NCBI RefSeq assembly: GCF_001705515.1
Contig: NZ_MDJS01000004.1
Coordinates: 595,972 to 659,971 of the forward strand
Length of the DNA stretch: 64,000 nt
Source of the DNA: Mucilaginibacter sp. PPCGB 2223
GTDB lineage: Bacteria > Bacteroidota > Bacteroidia > Sphingobacteriales > Sphingobacteriaceae
Reading direction: 5' to 3'
Shown piece after piece: positions 8,394-17,015 of this stretch; position 1 is the first letter of the stretch; each line of letters begins with the position of its first letter. Below the pieces are notes generated by a model. That model was not told the DNA's origin and ran no database searches. It saw only the letters and a program-made list of their open reading frames with translations. The translations under genes and the position numbers were made by a program.

Positions 8394-8990
8394 TTAAAAA
8401 ATAGTCAGTTGCGGGTCGGTAACCCGGAAAGTGCGGCGGTGATAACGCGTATAACCGTGCTCAATTACGGCATTGCGGTGTTTAATGGTGGGATAGCCTT
8501 TATTGCTGTGCCAATCGTACTCGGGGTGTTCGGCTGCTATCTGCAGCATAAAATCGTCTCGATAGGTTTTAGCCAGAATAGACGCCGCTGCAATGCTGAA
8601 ATATTTGGCATCGCCTTCAACAATACAATGATGAGGTACTTTGTTGTATTTATTAAAGCGGTTACCATCAATGATCAAAAAACCAGGTTCGGTTTTTAAT
8701 TTCGCTATGGCGCGGTGCATCGCCAAAAACGAAGCATTTAAAATATTAATCCGGTCGATCTCTTCGTTGTCTACCCAGGCAACGGCAAAATCGAGGGCGT
8801 TATCTTCAATTTCTTTCCGCAGGTCGTACCGCACCTTTTCGGTAATCTGCTTCGAGTCGTTCAATATCCCGTGCTCAAAATCGTGCGGTAGTATCACCGC
8901 AGCAGCAAACACCGGCCCGGCCAGGCAACCGCGTCCGGCTTCATCGCAACCGGCTTCTAAAAAATCGTATTGAAATCGGGCTAAAAGCAT
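8394..8990 (-). CDS. rnhB: Ribonuclease HII
   Basis: A 198-residue RNase H type 2 that cleaves RNA in RNA-DNA hybrids and removes single ribonucleotides from DNA. The catalytic acidic residues are present: DEAGRG (Asp16, Glu17), LIIDGN near residue 108 and the Asp of KTYRDD near 140. Length and the C-terminal HRRTF segment are typical. It starts 5 bases after the end of the SpoIIE-type phosphatase gene, suggesting cotranscription. Confidence 0.97.
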   Translation of the reverse strand: MLLARFQYDFLEAGCDEAGRGCLAGPVFAAAVILPHDFEHGILNDSKQITEKVRYDLRKEIEDNALDFAVAWVDNEEIDRINILNASFLAMHRAIAKLKTEPGFLIIDGNRFNKYNKVPHHCIVEGDAKYFSIAAASILAKTYRDDFMLQIAAEHPEYDWHSNKGYPTIKHRNAVIEHGYTRYHRRTFRVTDPQLTIF

Positions 8991-8995
8991 TTTTA

Positions 8996-10234
8996 CTAAA
9001 AGATACGCAGCGTAAGCAAAGTTACATCATCAATGGGTTTGCTTTTTACTAACGTTGCCAGTTCGTTTAATATTTTCTGGTTAAACTTATCGGGGCTCAA
9101 ATCGCCGTTCTGGCTTACAAAATCCATCATAATATCCTCGTTCCAAACCATGGCGTCGGCGGGCTCGTAATCAAGCAGGCCATCGGTATAGTTAAAAATA
9201 AGCGATCCCGGCTCAATATCCACCTCGCCCTGGTTTATAAAGGGCAGTTCCTCAAACACACCGAGCATGGTGGTGCCCAGCTTTAGCGGAACGGCTTCGC
9301 CATTGGCATAAATTACTGAGGGGTTGTGGCCGGCATTGATGTAATCCATGCGGCGGGTCTCCTCGTTATATTTGGCTAAGAACAGGGTGATGAATTTCTC
9401 GCCTTTAGTATTCTTGATGACTATATTATTCAGCCGCTCGACGATATTGGTCAGGTCGTCTTCCACCGTGGCCCAGGCGCGCAGGCTGGCCTGGAAGTTA
9501 GCCATCAGCAGGGCAGCCGAAATACCCTTACCCGATACATCGGCAATACACCATAAAAACTCCTTATCGTTAAGCCGGATAAAATCGAAGTAATCGCCGC
9601 CGATATTTTGATGGGGTAAATAACGCGCGCCAATCTCCACCCCTGTTTCTTTATGGAGCCTTAGCGGGATGAGCATGTTCTGCACTTCAACAGCCAGCTC
9701 CATTTCGCGCTGAAAGCGCTCGGCTGCGATACGCTCTCTGAACAATTTCTTGTTTTCGAGCGCCACCACGATCACGTTCATCAGCGTTTGGATGAAGTTA
9801 AGATCATTGGCCAGCATCTCTTCGGACGTATTAAAATCGCCAACCAGCGCAAAGGCCAGCAGTTTGCTTTTGTGATAAATGGGGATGAAATAATCGTAGG
9901 CGGCTAACAGTTGATCGGGATGATCCAGCAAAGGCGCCGGCGATTTGAACTTGTTCATTTTGAGGCAAGCCTTGTACAGCGCCGCGTTAGTTTCGAAATT
10001 GCCGCCGTAGCGCGATACACAAACATAGCTGCCAAACTTCTCGATCATAAACCGGAGTTTGCCCACGCTGAGGTAGCTTTTCAGGATAACCTCGAGCATT
10101 TCGATCAATACCTGCGTCGAGGTATTTTTATTAATGGCTTTAGTAACCTCCAATAACGAGTTTAATTCCGATTGCCGCTTCAGCAGCAACCGTATTAACT
10201 CATCTTCGCCATTATTGGTATTAAAGCTATCCAT
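8996..10234 (-). CDS. SpoIIE/RsbU-type PP2C serine phosphatase with GAF-like sensor
   Basis: A 412-residue cytoplasmic protein. Residues 1-50 look like a coiled coil, 50-180 a GAF-like sensory domain, and 190-412 a SpoIIE/RsbU-type PP2C phosphatase. Metal-binding and catalytic blocks are visible: GGDYFDFIRL, CIADVSGKGISAALLMA, NAGHNPSVIY and FNYTDGLLDYE. Such enzymes dephosphorylate anti-anti-sigma or partner-switching proteins. No STAS-domain or anti-sigma kinase gene lies beside it, so the target is unknown. It is followed closely by rnhB. Confidence 0.93.
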   Translation of the reverse strand: MDSFNTNNGEDELIRLLLKRQSELNSLLEVTKAINKNTSTQVLIEMLEVILKSYLSVGKLRFMIEKFGSYVCVSRYGGNFETNAALYKACLKMNKFKSPAPLLDHPDQLLAAYDYFIPIYHKSKLLAFALVGDFNTSEEMLANDLNFIQTLMNVIVVALENKKLFRERIAAERFQREMELAVEVQNMLIPLRLHKETGVEIGARYLPHQNIGGDYFDFIRLNDKEFLWCIADVSGKGISAALLMANFQASLRAWATVEDDLTNIVERLNNIVIKNTKGEKFITLFLAKYNEETRRMDYINAGHNPSVIYANGEAVPLKLGTTMLGVFEELPFINQGEVDIEPGSLIFNYTDGLLDYEPADAMVWNEDIMMDFVSQNGDLSPDKFNQKILNELATLVKSKPIDDVTLLTLRIF

Positions 10235-10262
10235 TCAGCCTATAAATATATATTTAAAAAAA

Positions 10263-11420
10263 CTATATCCTCGTGTTTTGCGATTTGATGTCAAACGCAT
10301 CCCGCAGGCCAATGGTTACAAGATTAAATGCATAAACCATCAGCATAATGGCCAAACCGGGCAACATGGCCAGATAAGCGGCATCCATAATAATATAACC
10401 GTAATGCTCCTTGATCATCCCTCCCCAGGTTGGCATTGGCGGCTGCGCGCCAAATCCTAAAAAGCTCAAACCTGCCTCAAGCAAAATTGCAGAGGCAAAA
10501 TTTGACGATGCCAGCACCAAAATCGGCCCGGCAATATTAGGCAATATATGCCGGCTAATGATACGGTAATTGCTAAAGCCCAATGCCTTCGCTGCTTCAA
10601 CAAATTCGAACTGTTTCAGGCCCATTACCTGCCCCCGAACCAAGCGTGCCACATCAACCCACATCGAAACTCCTATTGCGATAAATATCTGCCACAAGCC
10701 TTTACCCAAAGCAAACGATATGGCGATAACTAACAATAATGTAGGTAAGGCCCATAAAACATTCATGAGCCAGCTTAATGAGCTGTCGATCCACCCACCA
10801 TAATACCCGGCGGCTGCGCCAATAACAATCCCTACCAGCAAACTGATGATAACCGATACCAGGCCCACAGCCAAAGAAATGCGCGCGCCCAGGATAATGC
10901 GGCTCAGCAAATCGCGGCCGTAGATATCGGTGCCGAGCCAGTATTTTTTTTTGATGATTTGATGATCTGCTATCTGAACCTGGAGATTTTTACGCTGCTC
11001 GCTGCTTCTAACAGCGCCCTTTGTACCTGTTACTACTTCGCAGATATGATAAGCTGTCTTTTCGGGTTTATCCTCATCGCCTATGTATTGGTCTACCTGT
11101 ATCGAATCGCCGGCAAAACGATACCCGGTAATAGGCACGTTCGTATAGTTATCCGGTTGTCCGTACAACATTTTTTTAACCCAGTTTGAGTGTTCAACCG
11201 GCTGACTTTTGTGCACCTGCAGCATGATAAAAACCGAACCCGGTTTTTTGATACTCAACTGAATAGTCATGTTATTGGCCTGGGGGGTACTATCGGGCAT
11301 AATGAGGTACCCTGATACTGCTATCGCAACGGTTAACACAATACAAACCAGCCCGGCAAGGGCTAATTTATTGCCTTTAAAACTTTTCCATAAGCGTTGC
11401 GAAGATGTAGTATCGGCCAA
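10263..11420 (-). CDS. Opp/Dpp-type ABC transporter permease
   Basis: A 385-residue inner-membrane permease of the DppC/OppC class. There is an N-terminal membrane helix (about 20-37), then an unusually large periplasmic insert (about 40-165), then five helices of a BPD_transp_1 domain. The cytoplasmic EAA loop is clear (EAAKALGFSNYRIISRHILP). The frame opens with TTG at 11420; an in-frame stop lies seven codons further up and no ATG intervenes. The partner permease, ATPases and binding protein are not adjacent, so the transporter must be encoded at several loci. The likely substrate is oligopeptides, by family only. Confidence 0.9.
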   Translation of the reverse strand: MADTTSSQRLWKSFKGNKLALAGLVCIVLTVAIAVSGYLIMPDSTPQANNMTIQLSIKKPGSVFIMLQVHKSQPVEHSNWVKKMLYGQPDNYTNVPITGYRFAGDSIQVDQYIGDEDKPEKTAYHICEVVTGTKGAVRSSEQRKNLQVQIADHQIIKKKYWLGTDIYGRDLLSRIILGARISLAVGLVSVIISLLVGIVIGAAAGYYGGWIDSSLSWLMNVLWALPTLLLVIAISFALGKGLWQIFIAIGVSMWVDVARLVRGQVMGLKQFEFVEAAKALGFSNYRIISRHILPNIAGPILVLASSNFASAILLEAGLSFLGFGAQPPMPTWGGMIKEHYGYIIMDAAYLAMLPGLAIMLMVYAFNLVTIGLRDAFDIKSQNTRI

Positions 11421-11608
11421 AACGTAATTCTGTTTTGGCTAAATATCGCTTTTTTAGGGCAAAAAAACGAGAGCATATTACAACTAACTACATATCAATT
11501 GATTATCCAATCAAAGGGCAAATAATTTCATCATCCCCAAATAATTGTACGCCGAGTTTGTAACTAAACTGTTCGTTTCGCATCTTTAAATAAAATCACC
11601 ACTTTTTT

Positions 11609-14458
11609 ATGAAATTAAATTATTCGTTATCGATTGCTGCATTAATGGCCATAGCAGTTAGCACTGGTTTTGCACAAACCAAACCAAAGGCTCCGGCTAA
11701 AACCAAAGTCGTAACCGCAGCTGCCTCCAAAAAGGAAGACCTGCTGCCGATAGATCCGGCGGTTATTATTGGTAAACTGCCTAACGGCTTAACCTACTAT
11801 ATCCGCAAAAACAGCCAACCTAAAAACCGTGCCGAGCTGTACCTGGTTAACAAAGCAGGCTCGGTTTTAGAGAGCGATGCGCAGCAGGGCCTTGCCCACT
11901 TTACCGAGCATATGGCCTTTAAGGGCACACGCGATTTCCCTAAAAAAGAGCTGATCAATTACCTCGAAAAATCGGGTGTAAAATTTGGCGCCGATTTGAA
12001 TGCGTATACTTCATTTGATGAAACCGTGTATCAGCTTCCTTTACCGACCGACAGTGCCAAAATATTCGAAACAGGCCTCAATATCCTGGCAAACTGGGCA
12101 GGTTACGTAAGTTTTGATACCGACCAGATCGATACCGAGCGCGGCGTTGTTTTGGAAGAATCGCGTTTACGCGGAAAGAACGCGCAGGAACGCCTTTCGC
12201 ACATGATCTATCCAATCATTTTTAATAACTCGCGCTATGCCGAGCGCATCCCTATCGGTAAAGAAGATATCCTGAAAACATTTAAGCCAGAAGTGATCAA
12301 AAGCTTTTACCACGATTGGTACCGCCCCGACCTGCAGGCGGTGATCGCCGTTGGCGATTTTGATCCGAAACATGTGGAAGAACTGATCAGGAAAGATTTC
12401 TCGGCATTGAAAAACCCGGCTAACGAGCGCCCGCGAACTAAATATAACGTGGCTTTGAGCCCGGGCACCAAAGTAAAGATCGTGACTGACAAGGAACTGC
12501 CTTATACCATCGCTGAGGTGATCGTAAAACATCCGGGAGCACCTATCAGAACCAAGGAAGATTATATCCGGGCCCTACAGATAGCTTTGTTTAACAGCAT
12601 GATGGGAAACCGCTTAAGCGAGTTAACGCAAAAGGCCGATCCGCCGTTCCTGTTCGCACAGGCCAATTATGGCAGTTTTTTAGGCGGACTGAATGCCTTT
12701 ACGACCATTGCCGTGGCCAAACCGGGCGAGTTGCAAAAAGCTATTACCGCCGCTGTTGAGGAAACAGAACGCGCCCGCAAGTTTGGTTTTACCGAATCTG
12801 AACTGGATCGCGCCAAGCAAAATGCGCTTACGGGGATAGAGAATGCCTACAAAGAAAAAGACAAGACCCGTTCGATCAACTTTGTGAACGAGTACCAGCA
12901 AAACTTTTTAAAAGGCGAAGGTATACCTGGCATCGAATACGAATACAATTTTTATAAAGAGAACCTGGGCAAAATAAAACTGAGCGATGTGAATGCCCTG
13001 ACCGGCAAGTTCATCAGTAACCAAAGCCGAGATATCATTGTTGAAGCTCCCGAAAAAGAAAAAGACAAACTGCCTGCCGAAGCAACTTTGCAAGGCTGGG
13101 TTGACGGAGCCGGTAAAAACGTAACCGCTTATGTAGACAACGTGAGCAAAAAACCTTTGCTCGAAAAAATACCCGCCGGTACTAAAGTGGTCTCCGAACA
13201 TAAAGACCCGGCCATTGGCACTACCGCATTGGTTTTGGGTAATGGTGTTAAAGTGATCTTGAAACCTACCGATTTTAAAAATGATCAGATATTGATCAAC
13301 GGCTACAGCTTTGGCGGTACATCGTTAGCGCCCGACGCCGATTTCCCTTCGGATAACATGGCCGACGATATTGTTGGCAGCAGCGGCATTGCCGATATGA
13401 CCGAGATACAACTGGGCAAAATGCTGGCCGGTAAAAACCTGAGCATCTCGCCTTATATCAGCGAAACTTCGCAGGGTATCAATGGCAGCTCATCGCCTAA
13501 GGACCTGGAAACGGCCCTGCAGCTGATCTACCTGTACTATACCCAGCCACGTAAGGATGCCGATATCTGGCAATCGAACCTGACACAGATCAAAGCATCG
13601 CTGGCTAACAAAGGTTTAGACCCTGCAAGCGTTTTCCAGGATACGGTAAATGCCGTAATGAGCAACTACAACTTCCGCCGCATGTCTGTAACGCTCGACC
13701 AGGTAAACCACGCCAGCCTGGATAAAGCTTTTGATTTTTATAAGGATCGTTTTGCCGACGCCAGCACGACCACCTTTATCCTGACCGGCAGCTTTGATGT
13801 AGAAAAGATAAAACCGTTGCTGGAGCAATACCTTGGCGGTCTGCCTTCCGCCAAACGCAGCGAAACCTACAAAAACCTGCATATTGCCCCGCCGGCCGGC
13901 CAGATAACCAAAACGGTTTACAAAGGCATTGGCGATAAAGCCACCGTACAGTTAGCCTATACCGGCGAATACACTTACAACGAAGCCAACAACATACAGG
14001 TTGATGCTTTGGGTGCGATATTACAGTTCAGGATGCTGGATCGTTTACGTCAGAAAGAGAGCGGTGTTTACTCGCCGGGCGTAAGTGCAAATTATAGCAA
14101 ATTACCAAACGGGCGTTATAGCGTTACTATTTTCTTCGGTTGTGCGCCGGCCAATGTTGATAAACTGATCGCTGCCGCTATTGATGAGATCGACAAAATC
14201 AAACAAAACGGCCCTGAAGCAACAGATATCCAGAAATTTGTTGCCGAGCAGAAACGCAGCATCGAGGTAAATATGCGCGAGAACCGTTACTGGCAAACAT
14301 ACCTCACCCGCACTGCACAATACGAAACCGACCCGGATGCAGTATTGAACCTGACCAAAAACCTCGACCAGGTAACTGCACAGAGTGTAAAGGACGCTGC
14401 CAACAAATACCTGAGCAGCAACCTGATCAAACTGATACTGGTACCTGAGAAAAAATAG
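11609..14458 (+). CDS. M16 family zinc metallopeptidase (two-half pitrilysin type)
   Basis: A 949-residue secreted or periplasmic peptidase. A signal peptide (residues 1-22, ending STGFAQ) is followed by a first M16 domain with the inverted zinc motif HFTEH at 97-101 and the distal Glu in ERGVVLEES. A second, catalytically silent M16 domain occupies roughly 530-940. Such proteins degrade small peptides and are common in Bacteroidota envelopes. It stands alone with a 188-base upstream gap and a strong terminator hairpin after the stop, so it is probably monocistronic. Confidence 0.95.
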   Translation: MKLNYSLSIAALMAIAVSTGFAQTKPKAPAKTKVVTAAASKKEDLLPIDPAVIIGKLPNGLTYYIRKNSQPKNRAELYLVNKAGSVLESDAQQGLAHFTEHMAFKGTRDFPKKELINYLEKSGVKFGADLNAYTSFDETVYQLPLPTDSAKIFETGLNILANWAGYVSFDTDQIDTERGVVLEESRLRGKNAQERLSHMIYPIIFNNSRYAERIPIGKEDILKTFKPEVIKSFYHDWYRPDLQAVIAVGDFDPKHVEELIRKDFSALKNPANERPRTKYNVALSPGTKVKIVTDKELPYTIAEVIVKHPGAPIRTKEDYIRALQIALFNSMMGNRLSELTQKADPPFLFAQANYGSFLGGLNAFTTIAVAKPGELQKAITAAVEETERARKFGFTESELDRAKQNALTGIENAYKEKDKTRSINFVNEYQQNFLKGEGIPGIEYEYNFYKENLGKIKLSDVNALTGKFISNQSRDIIVEAPEKEKDKLPAEATLQGWVDGAGKNVTAYVDNVSKKPLLEKIPAGTKVVSEHKDPAIGTTALVLGNGVKVILKPTDFKNDQILINGYSFGGTSLAPDADFPSDNMADDIVGSSGIADMTEIQLGKMLAGKNLSISPYISETSQGINGSSSPKDLETALQLIYLYYTQPRKDADIWQSNLTQIKASLANKGLDPASVFQDTVNAVMSNYNFRRMSVTLDQVNHASLDKAFDFYKDRFADASTTTFILTGSFDVEKIKPLLEQYLGGLPSAKRSETYKNLHIAPPAGQITKTVYKGIGDKATVQLAYTGEYTYNEANNIQVDALGAILQFRMLDRLRQKESGVYSPGVSANYSKLPNGRYSVTIFFGCAPANVDKLIAAAIDEIDKIKQNGPEATDIQKFVAEQKRSIEVNMRENRYWQTYLTRTAQYETDPDAVLNLTKNLDQVTAQSVKDAANKYLSSNLIKLILVPEKK

Positions 14459-14475
14459 CCAGATCTTAATTCAAC

Positions 14476-14506
14476 AAAAAGGATGGCGTGAGGCCATCCT
14501 TTTTTG
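14476..14506 (+). terminator. Rho-independent terminator after the M16 peptidase
   Basis: A 12-base perfect stem (AAAAAGGATGGC / GCCATCCTTTTT) with a 5-base loop GTGAG begins 17 bases after the stop codon and ends in a T-run. It could also act for the convergent SRPBCC operon. Confidence 0.85.
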
Positions 14507-14534
14507 TTTACCATATCTTTCGGGCCGCCAATTT

Positions 14535-15005
14535 TTAGCCCCATTCCAAAAGAGAAGCGTCCTGTTTTTTATCCGGGTTGCCATTGCCGGTAGTAATGAG
14601 TGGCAAAAGACTTTCCTGCAGATAATAAGTCCAGCCGCCAAAGCAGGCCTTATAACACTCAAATTGCGGCACCAGGCCCTGATGTACAAAAGTTAACTCT
14701 GTTTTGCCATCTTTTTCGGCAATATCGAAGATGATGGTGGTGCCGGTCCACTCGGTTTTGTTTTCGACGAAAGTCAGTTCGCTGTCTGTCGTCAACCATA
14801 CCACTCTTTTGTTGGGGACGACTTCGATCAGCTTGTGTTTGGAGTAGTGCAGGTCGCCGTGGCGGTAACTAAACTCGTCGTTAAGGTTATGGGTGCCGCC
14901 TTCGACGGTTTCGGACCACCACCCGGCAACATTGGTTACCGCATCAAAAACCTCTTTTGGCGATTGATCCACCAAAAAGGTCATCGTGAAATTTTGCTCA
15001 TTCAT
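14535..15005 (-). CDS. SRPBCC (START/Bet v1) domain protein, AHSA1-like
   Basis: A 156-residue single-domain protein of the START/Bet v1 superfamily, a fold that encloses a hydrophobic ligand cavity. Family features are the start QNFTMTFLVDQSPKEVFDAV, WWSETVEGG, the central WTGTTIIFDI strand, LTFVHQGL and the closing GGWTYYLQESLLPL helix. It is clearly paralogous to the gene directly upstream (shared NLND, ...TEWTGT, ECYK...GWT). It is the last gene of the ArsR-controlled operon. The ligand is unknown. Confidence 0.9.
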   Translation of the reverse strand: MNEQNFTMTFLVDQSPKEVFDAVTNVAGWWSETVEGGTHNLNDEFSYRHGDLHYSKHKLIEVVPNKRVVWLTTDSELTFVENKTEWTGTTIIFDIAEKDGKTELTFVHQGLVPQFECYKACFGGWTYYLQESLLPLITTGNGNPDKKQDASLLEWG

Positions 15006-15034
15006 TGTTTTATGCTTTTTAAATTTTTAATTAT

Positions 15035-15469
15035 TTAAGCCGGTTCGCCCACGCCTTCGTTCAGTAATTTTTGCAGGCTTTCGGTGAGATGCTCCGTCCA
15101 GCCGGCCTCGCATTGCTTGTAGCACTCTACACCGGGCCGCAAACCCTCGTGGGTAAAATTGATGGTGGTTTTGCCGTCGACGGATAAAATATCGTAGATC
15201 ACTTTAGTGCCGGTCCACTCAGTGATGTTTTTTTGCCAGGGCAGGTGGCTATCGGTAACGTCCCAAACAACGCGTGTGCCGGGCACCATTTCGCTCACCC
15301 TGAAGGTGACATAGGTAGTGCCAAACCGCACGGTAAAAACATCATTAAGGTTTTGTGCGCTGCCTTCGAAAGTTTTTGCCCACCATTGGTCTACCTGGCC
15401 GATGGCACTTACAGCTTCTTCAGCTGTAACATCCGCAGTTATACTGCAGGTAAAATCATGTGTTTTCAT
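15035..15469 (-). CDS. SRPBCC (START/Bet v1) domain protein, paralogue of the next gene
   Basis: A 144-residue START/Bet v1 superfamily protein with WWAKTFEGSAQNLNDVF, ITEWTGTKVIYDI, INFTHEGL and a C-terminal GWTEHLTESL helix. The ATG overlaps the TGA of the ArsR gene (ATGA), indicating translational coupling with the regulator. Its nearest relative in the window is the following gene; together they are one of two paralogous pairs in this operon. No enzymatic residues can be assigned. Confidence 0.9.
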   Translation of the reverse strand: MKTHDFTCSITADVTAEEAVSAIGQVDQWWAKTFEGSAQNLNDVFTVRFGTTYVTFRVSEMVPGTRVVWDVTDSHLPWQKNITEWTGTKVIYDILSVDGKTTINFTHEGLRPGVECYKQCEAGWTEHLTESLQKLLNEGVGEPA

Positions 15470-15792
15470 TCTTTTTTTGCTTTTTCGTTTAATAAATTAC
15501 CCAGTTTTTGTAGTTTATTGGCCCAGAATGCATCATAGTATTCGAGCCATTTTTGCAGATCCTTAAAGCCGTCCTGCTGCAGTGAGCAATAGCGCTCGCG
15601 GCCGACATCCTCGATCGAGATAAAACCCGAGGTTTGCAGCACCTTGATGTGTTTGGATACTGCGGGCCTGCTCATGTCGAAGTTTTCGGCAAGAGCGTTA
15701 ATCGTCAGGCTGTCTTTTGATAACAGGTATAAGATCTGCCGCCGACTCGGATCGGCAATTACCTGGAATGCGTCAAGCCGTTGCTGCTCCAT
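15466..15792 (-). CDS. ArsR-family winged-helix repressor
   Basis: A 108-residue winged-helix regulator. Conserved ArsR features are FQVIADPSRRQILYLLS, the recognition helix MSRPAVSKHIKVLQTSGFI and the wing EDVGRERYCSL. The metal-binding ELCVCD motif of classical ArsR/SmtB is absent, so it is more like the non-metal ArsR proteins commonly linked to SRPBCC genes. Its start overlaps the upstream SRPBCC gene by 20 bases and its stop overlaps the next gene by 4, so it is tightly embedded in the operon. The two palindromes before the first gene (16697-16740) are its probable operator. Confidence 0.93.
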   Translation of the reverse strand: MEQQRLDAFQVIADPSRRQILYLLSKDSLTINALAENFDMSRPAVSKHIKVLQTSGFISIEDVGRERYCSLQQDGFKDLQKWLEYYDAFWANKLQKLGNLLNEKAKKE

Positions 15793-16222
15793 CGTTTTCG
15801 GGGTTTAATAGTTTAAGTATTTTTTTGATGTTGCCCAACCAGCCTTTGTCCATCGCGTCGAAGATCGGCAGCATTTCGGAGCCTTCGAAGCCGCGGTGAA
15901 TGAGCAAAAGGTCGGTGCCGTTATTTGTCTCGGTCAATGTCCAATGCACTTCCGAGCGGTTTAAAAATCCGGTTCCGGGGCCAAAATCCCAGGAGTAGGA
16001 AAGCTTTTTAAAAGGAACGACTTCCAATACCTCACAATGGAATATCCCGTCGAAGTCGAAATCGGGCATGGGCTTGGCCGTGAAGTTAAATTTGTGGCCC
16101 AAAACCGGTTTAAAATCGGTAGGCATGAGCCAGAGCTTCATCAGCTCAGGATCGGTGAGGTACTCCCAAACATCGGTTGCCGGGTTGGGGTAAAAAATCT
16201 GGTGTTGGATGATCTTTGCCAT
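15773..16222 (-). CDS. SRPBCC (START/Bet v1) domain protein, second gene of the operon
   Basis: A 149-residue START/Bet v1 protein. It opens with MAKIIQHQIFYPNP and includes WEYLTDPELMKLWLMPTDFKPV, HCEVLEVVPFKKLSYSWDF, LLIHRGFEGSEMLPIF and a C-terminal helix. It is nearly the same as the preceding gene at the 5' end, where about 66 bases differ at only two positions, indicating recent tandem duplication or gene conversion. It lies 19 bases after that gene and overlaps the ArsR gene by 20 bases. Confidence 0.92.
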   Translation of the reverse strand: MAKIIQHQIFYPNPATDVWEYLTDPELMKLWLMPTDFKPVLGHKFNFTAKPMPDFDFDGIFHCEVLEVVPFKKLSYSWDFGPGTGFLNRSEVHWTLTETNNGTDLLLIHRGFEGSEMLPIFDAMDKGWLGNIKKILKLLNPENDGAATA

Positions 16223-16241
16223 GATATAGTTTTTTGAAATG

Positions 16242-16691
16242 TTAAGCGTTTGCTGTTAAACTGGTTTCGGGATTTAAGGCTTCTGAGAGTTTCGTCATAT
16301 GATGTGCCCAGCCTGGGTTCATGAGGTTGAAAATCGGCAGCATCTGCTCGCCTTCGAAACCGCGGTGTACCAGCAGTAATTCGGTGCCATTGTCTTTTTC
16401 GGTTAATGTCCAGTTTACTACCGATGTGTTTAATTTCCCGGAGAGGCTTTTAAAGTTCCAGGAATAGGACAGCGTTTTGTACGGTGTTACTTCTAAAACC
16501 TTGCAGTAAAAAGTGCCGTCGAAATCGCAGCCATCCATGCAGCCGGGTTTAAATTGAAATTCGTGGCCGACAACGGGTTTAAAATCGGTCGGCATGAGCC
16601 ATTGCGCTATCAGCTCGGATACGGTGAGGTACTCCCAAACATCGGTTACCGGGTTGGGGTAAAAAATCTGGTGTTGAATGATCTTTGCCAT
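16242..16691 (-). CDS. SRPBCC (START/Bet v1) domain protein, first gene of the ArsR operon
   Basis: A 149-residue START/Bet v1 protein and the twin of the next gene (same MAKIIQHQIFYPNP start, LMPTDFKPVVGH and LLVHRGFEGEQMLPIF). It differs most in the middle, where it has KPGCMDGCDFDGTFYCKV with three cysteines that the twin lacks. It starts 6 bases after the promoter-proximal operator palindrome, so repressor bound there would cover the transcription start and the translation-initiation region. It is inferred to be the most tightly regulated member of the set. Confidence 0.92.
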   Translation of the reverse strand: MAKIIQHQIFYPNPVTDVWEYLTVSELIAQWLMPTDFKPVVGHEFQFKPGCMDGCDFDGTFYCKVLEVTPYKTLSYSWNFKSLSGKLNTSVVNWTLTEKDNGTELLLVHRGFEGEQMLPIFNLMNPGWAHHMTKLSEALNPETSLTANA

Positions 16692-17015
16692 AATGAGTAA
16701 CTTGTAAGTTACGCAAATGTATATGTAACTTGTGAGTTACGCAAATTTATTTTCAATTATTTTTTAAAGGGCATCAAAGGCCAAAAAACCAATACAAAAG
16801 GTGTAATTGTGAATAATTTGGGAGTGTATAGTAGCAGATCAATAGAAAATTATATCTTATTTTTGCTTATACCTATAGTGTGCAGGTTTCCTTCAACCTT
16901 TACTGCACACCAGATCGGTGCTGGCATAACAATAACCCGCCTGCGCACGTTGGTATACACAAGCCCCGAACTTAAAAAGCGATAAAAAACTTTCGCCAGG
17001 ATCAAGCTATACACG
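16692..17015. other. Divergent intergenic region
   Basis: 324 bases between the ArsR/SRPBCC operon and the small membrane protein gene. The first 60 bases hold the operator/promoter described separately. A TATTTTTG box at 16858-16865 could serve the rightward gene, but no -33 element is correctly placed. I see nothing else. Confidence 0.5.
16697..16749 (-). promoter_or_regulatory. Promoter with two palindromic operators for the ArsR/SRPBCC operon
   Basis: On the minus strand, TTTG (16745-16742), a 20-base spacer and TACATTTG (16721-16714) match the Bacteroidota promoter form. An alternative -7 box, TAAATTTG, is at 16749-16742. One palindrome, GTAACTTGTGAGTTAC (16725-16740, one arm mismatch), fills the spacer. 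A second, GTAACTTGTAAGTTAC (16697-16712, perfect 7-base arms), covers the expected start of transcription. The repeats are 28 bases apart, both followed by GCAAAT. This is the expected layout for autorepression by the ArsR protein. Confidence 0.75.
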
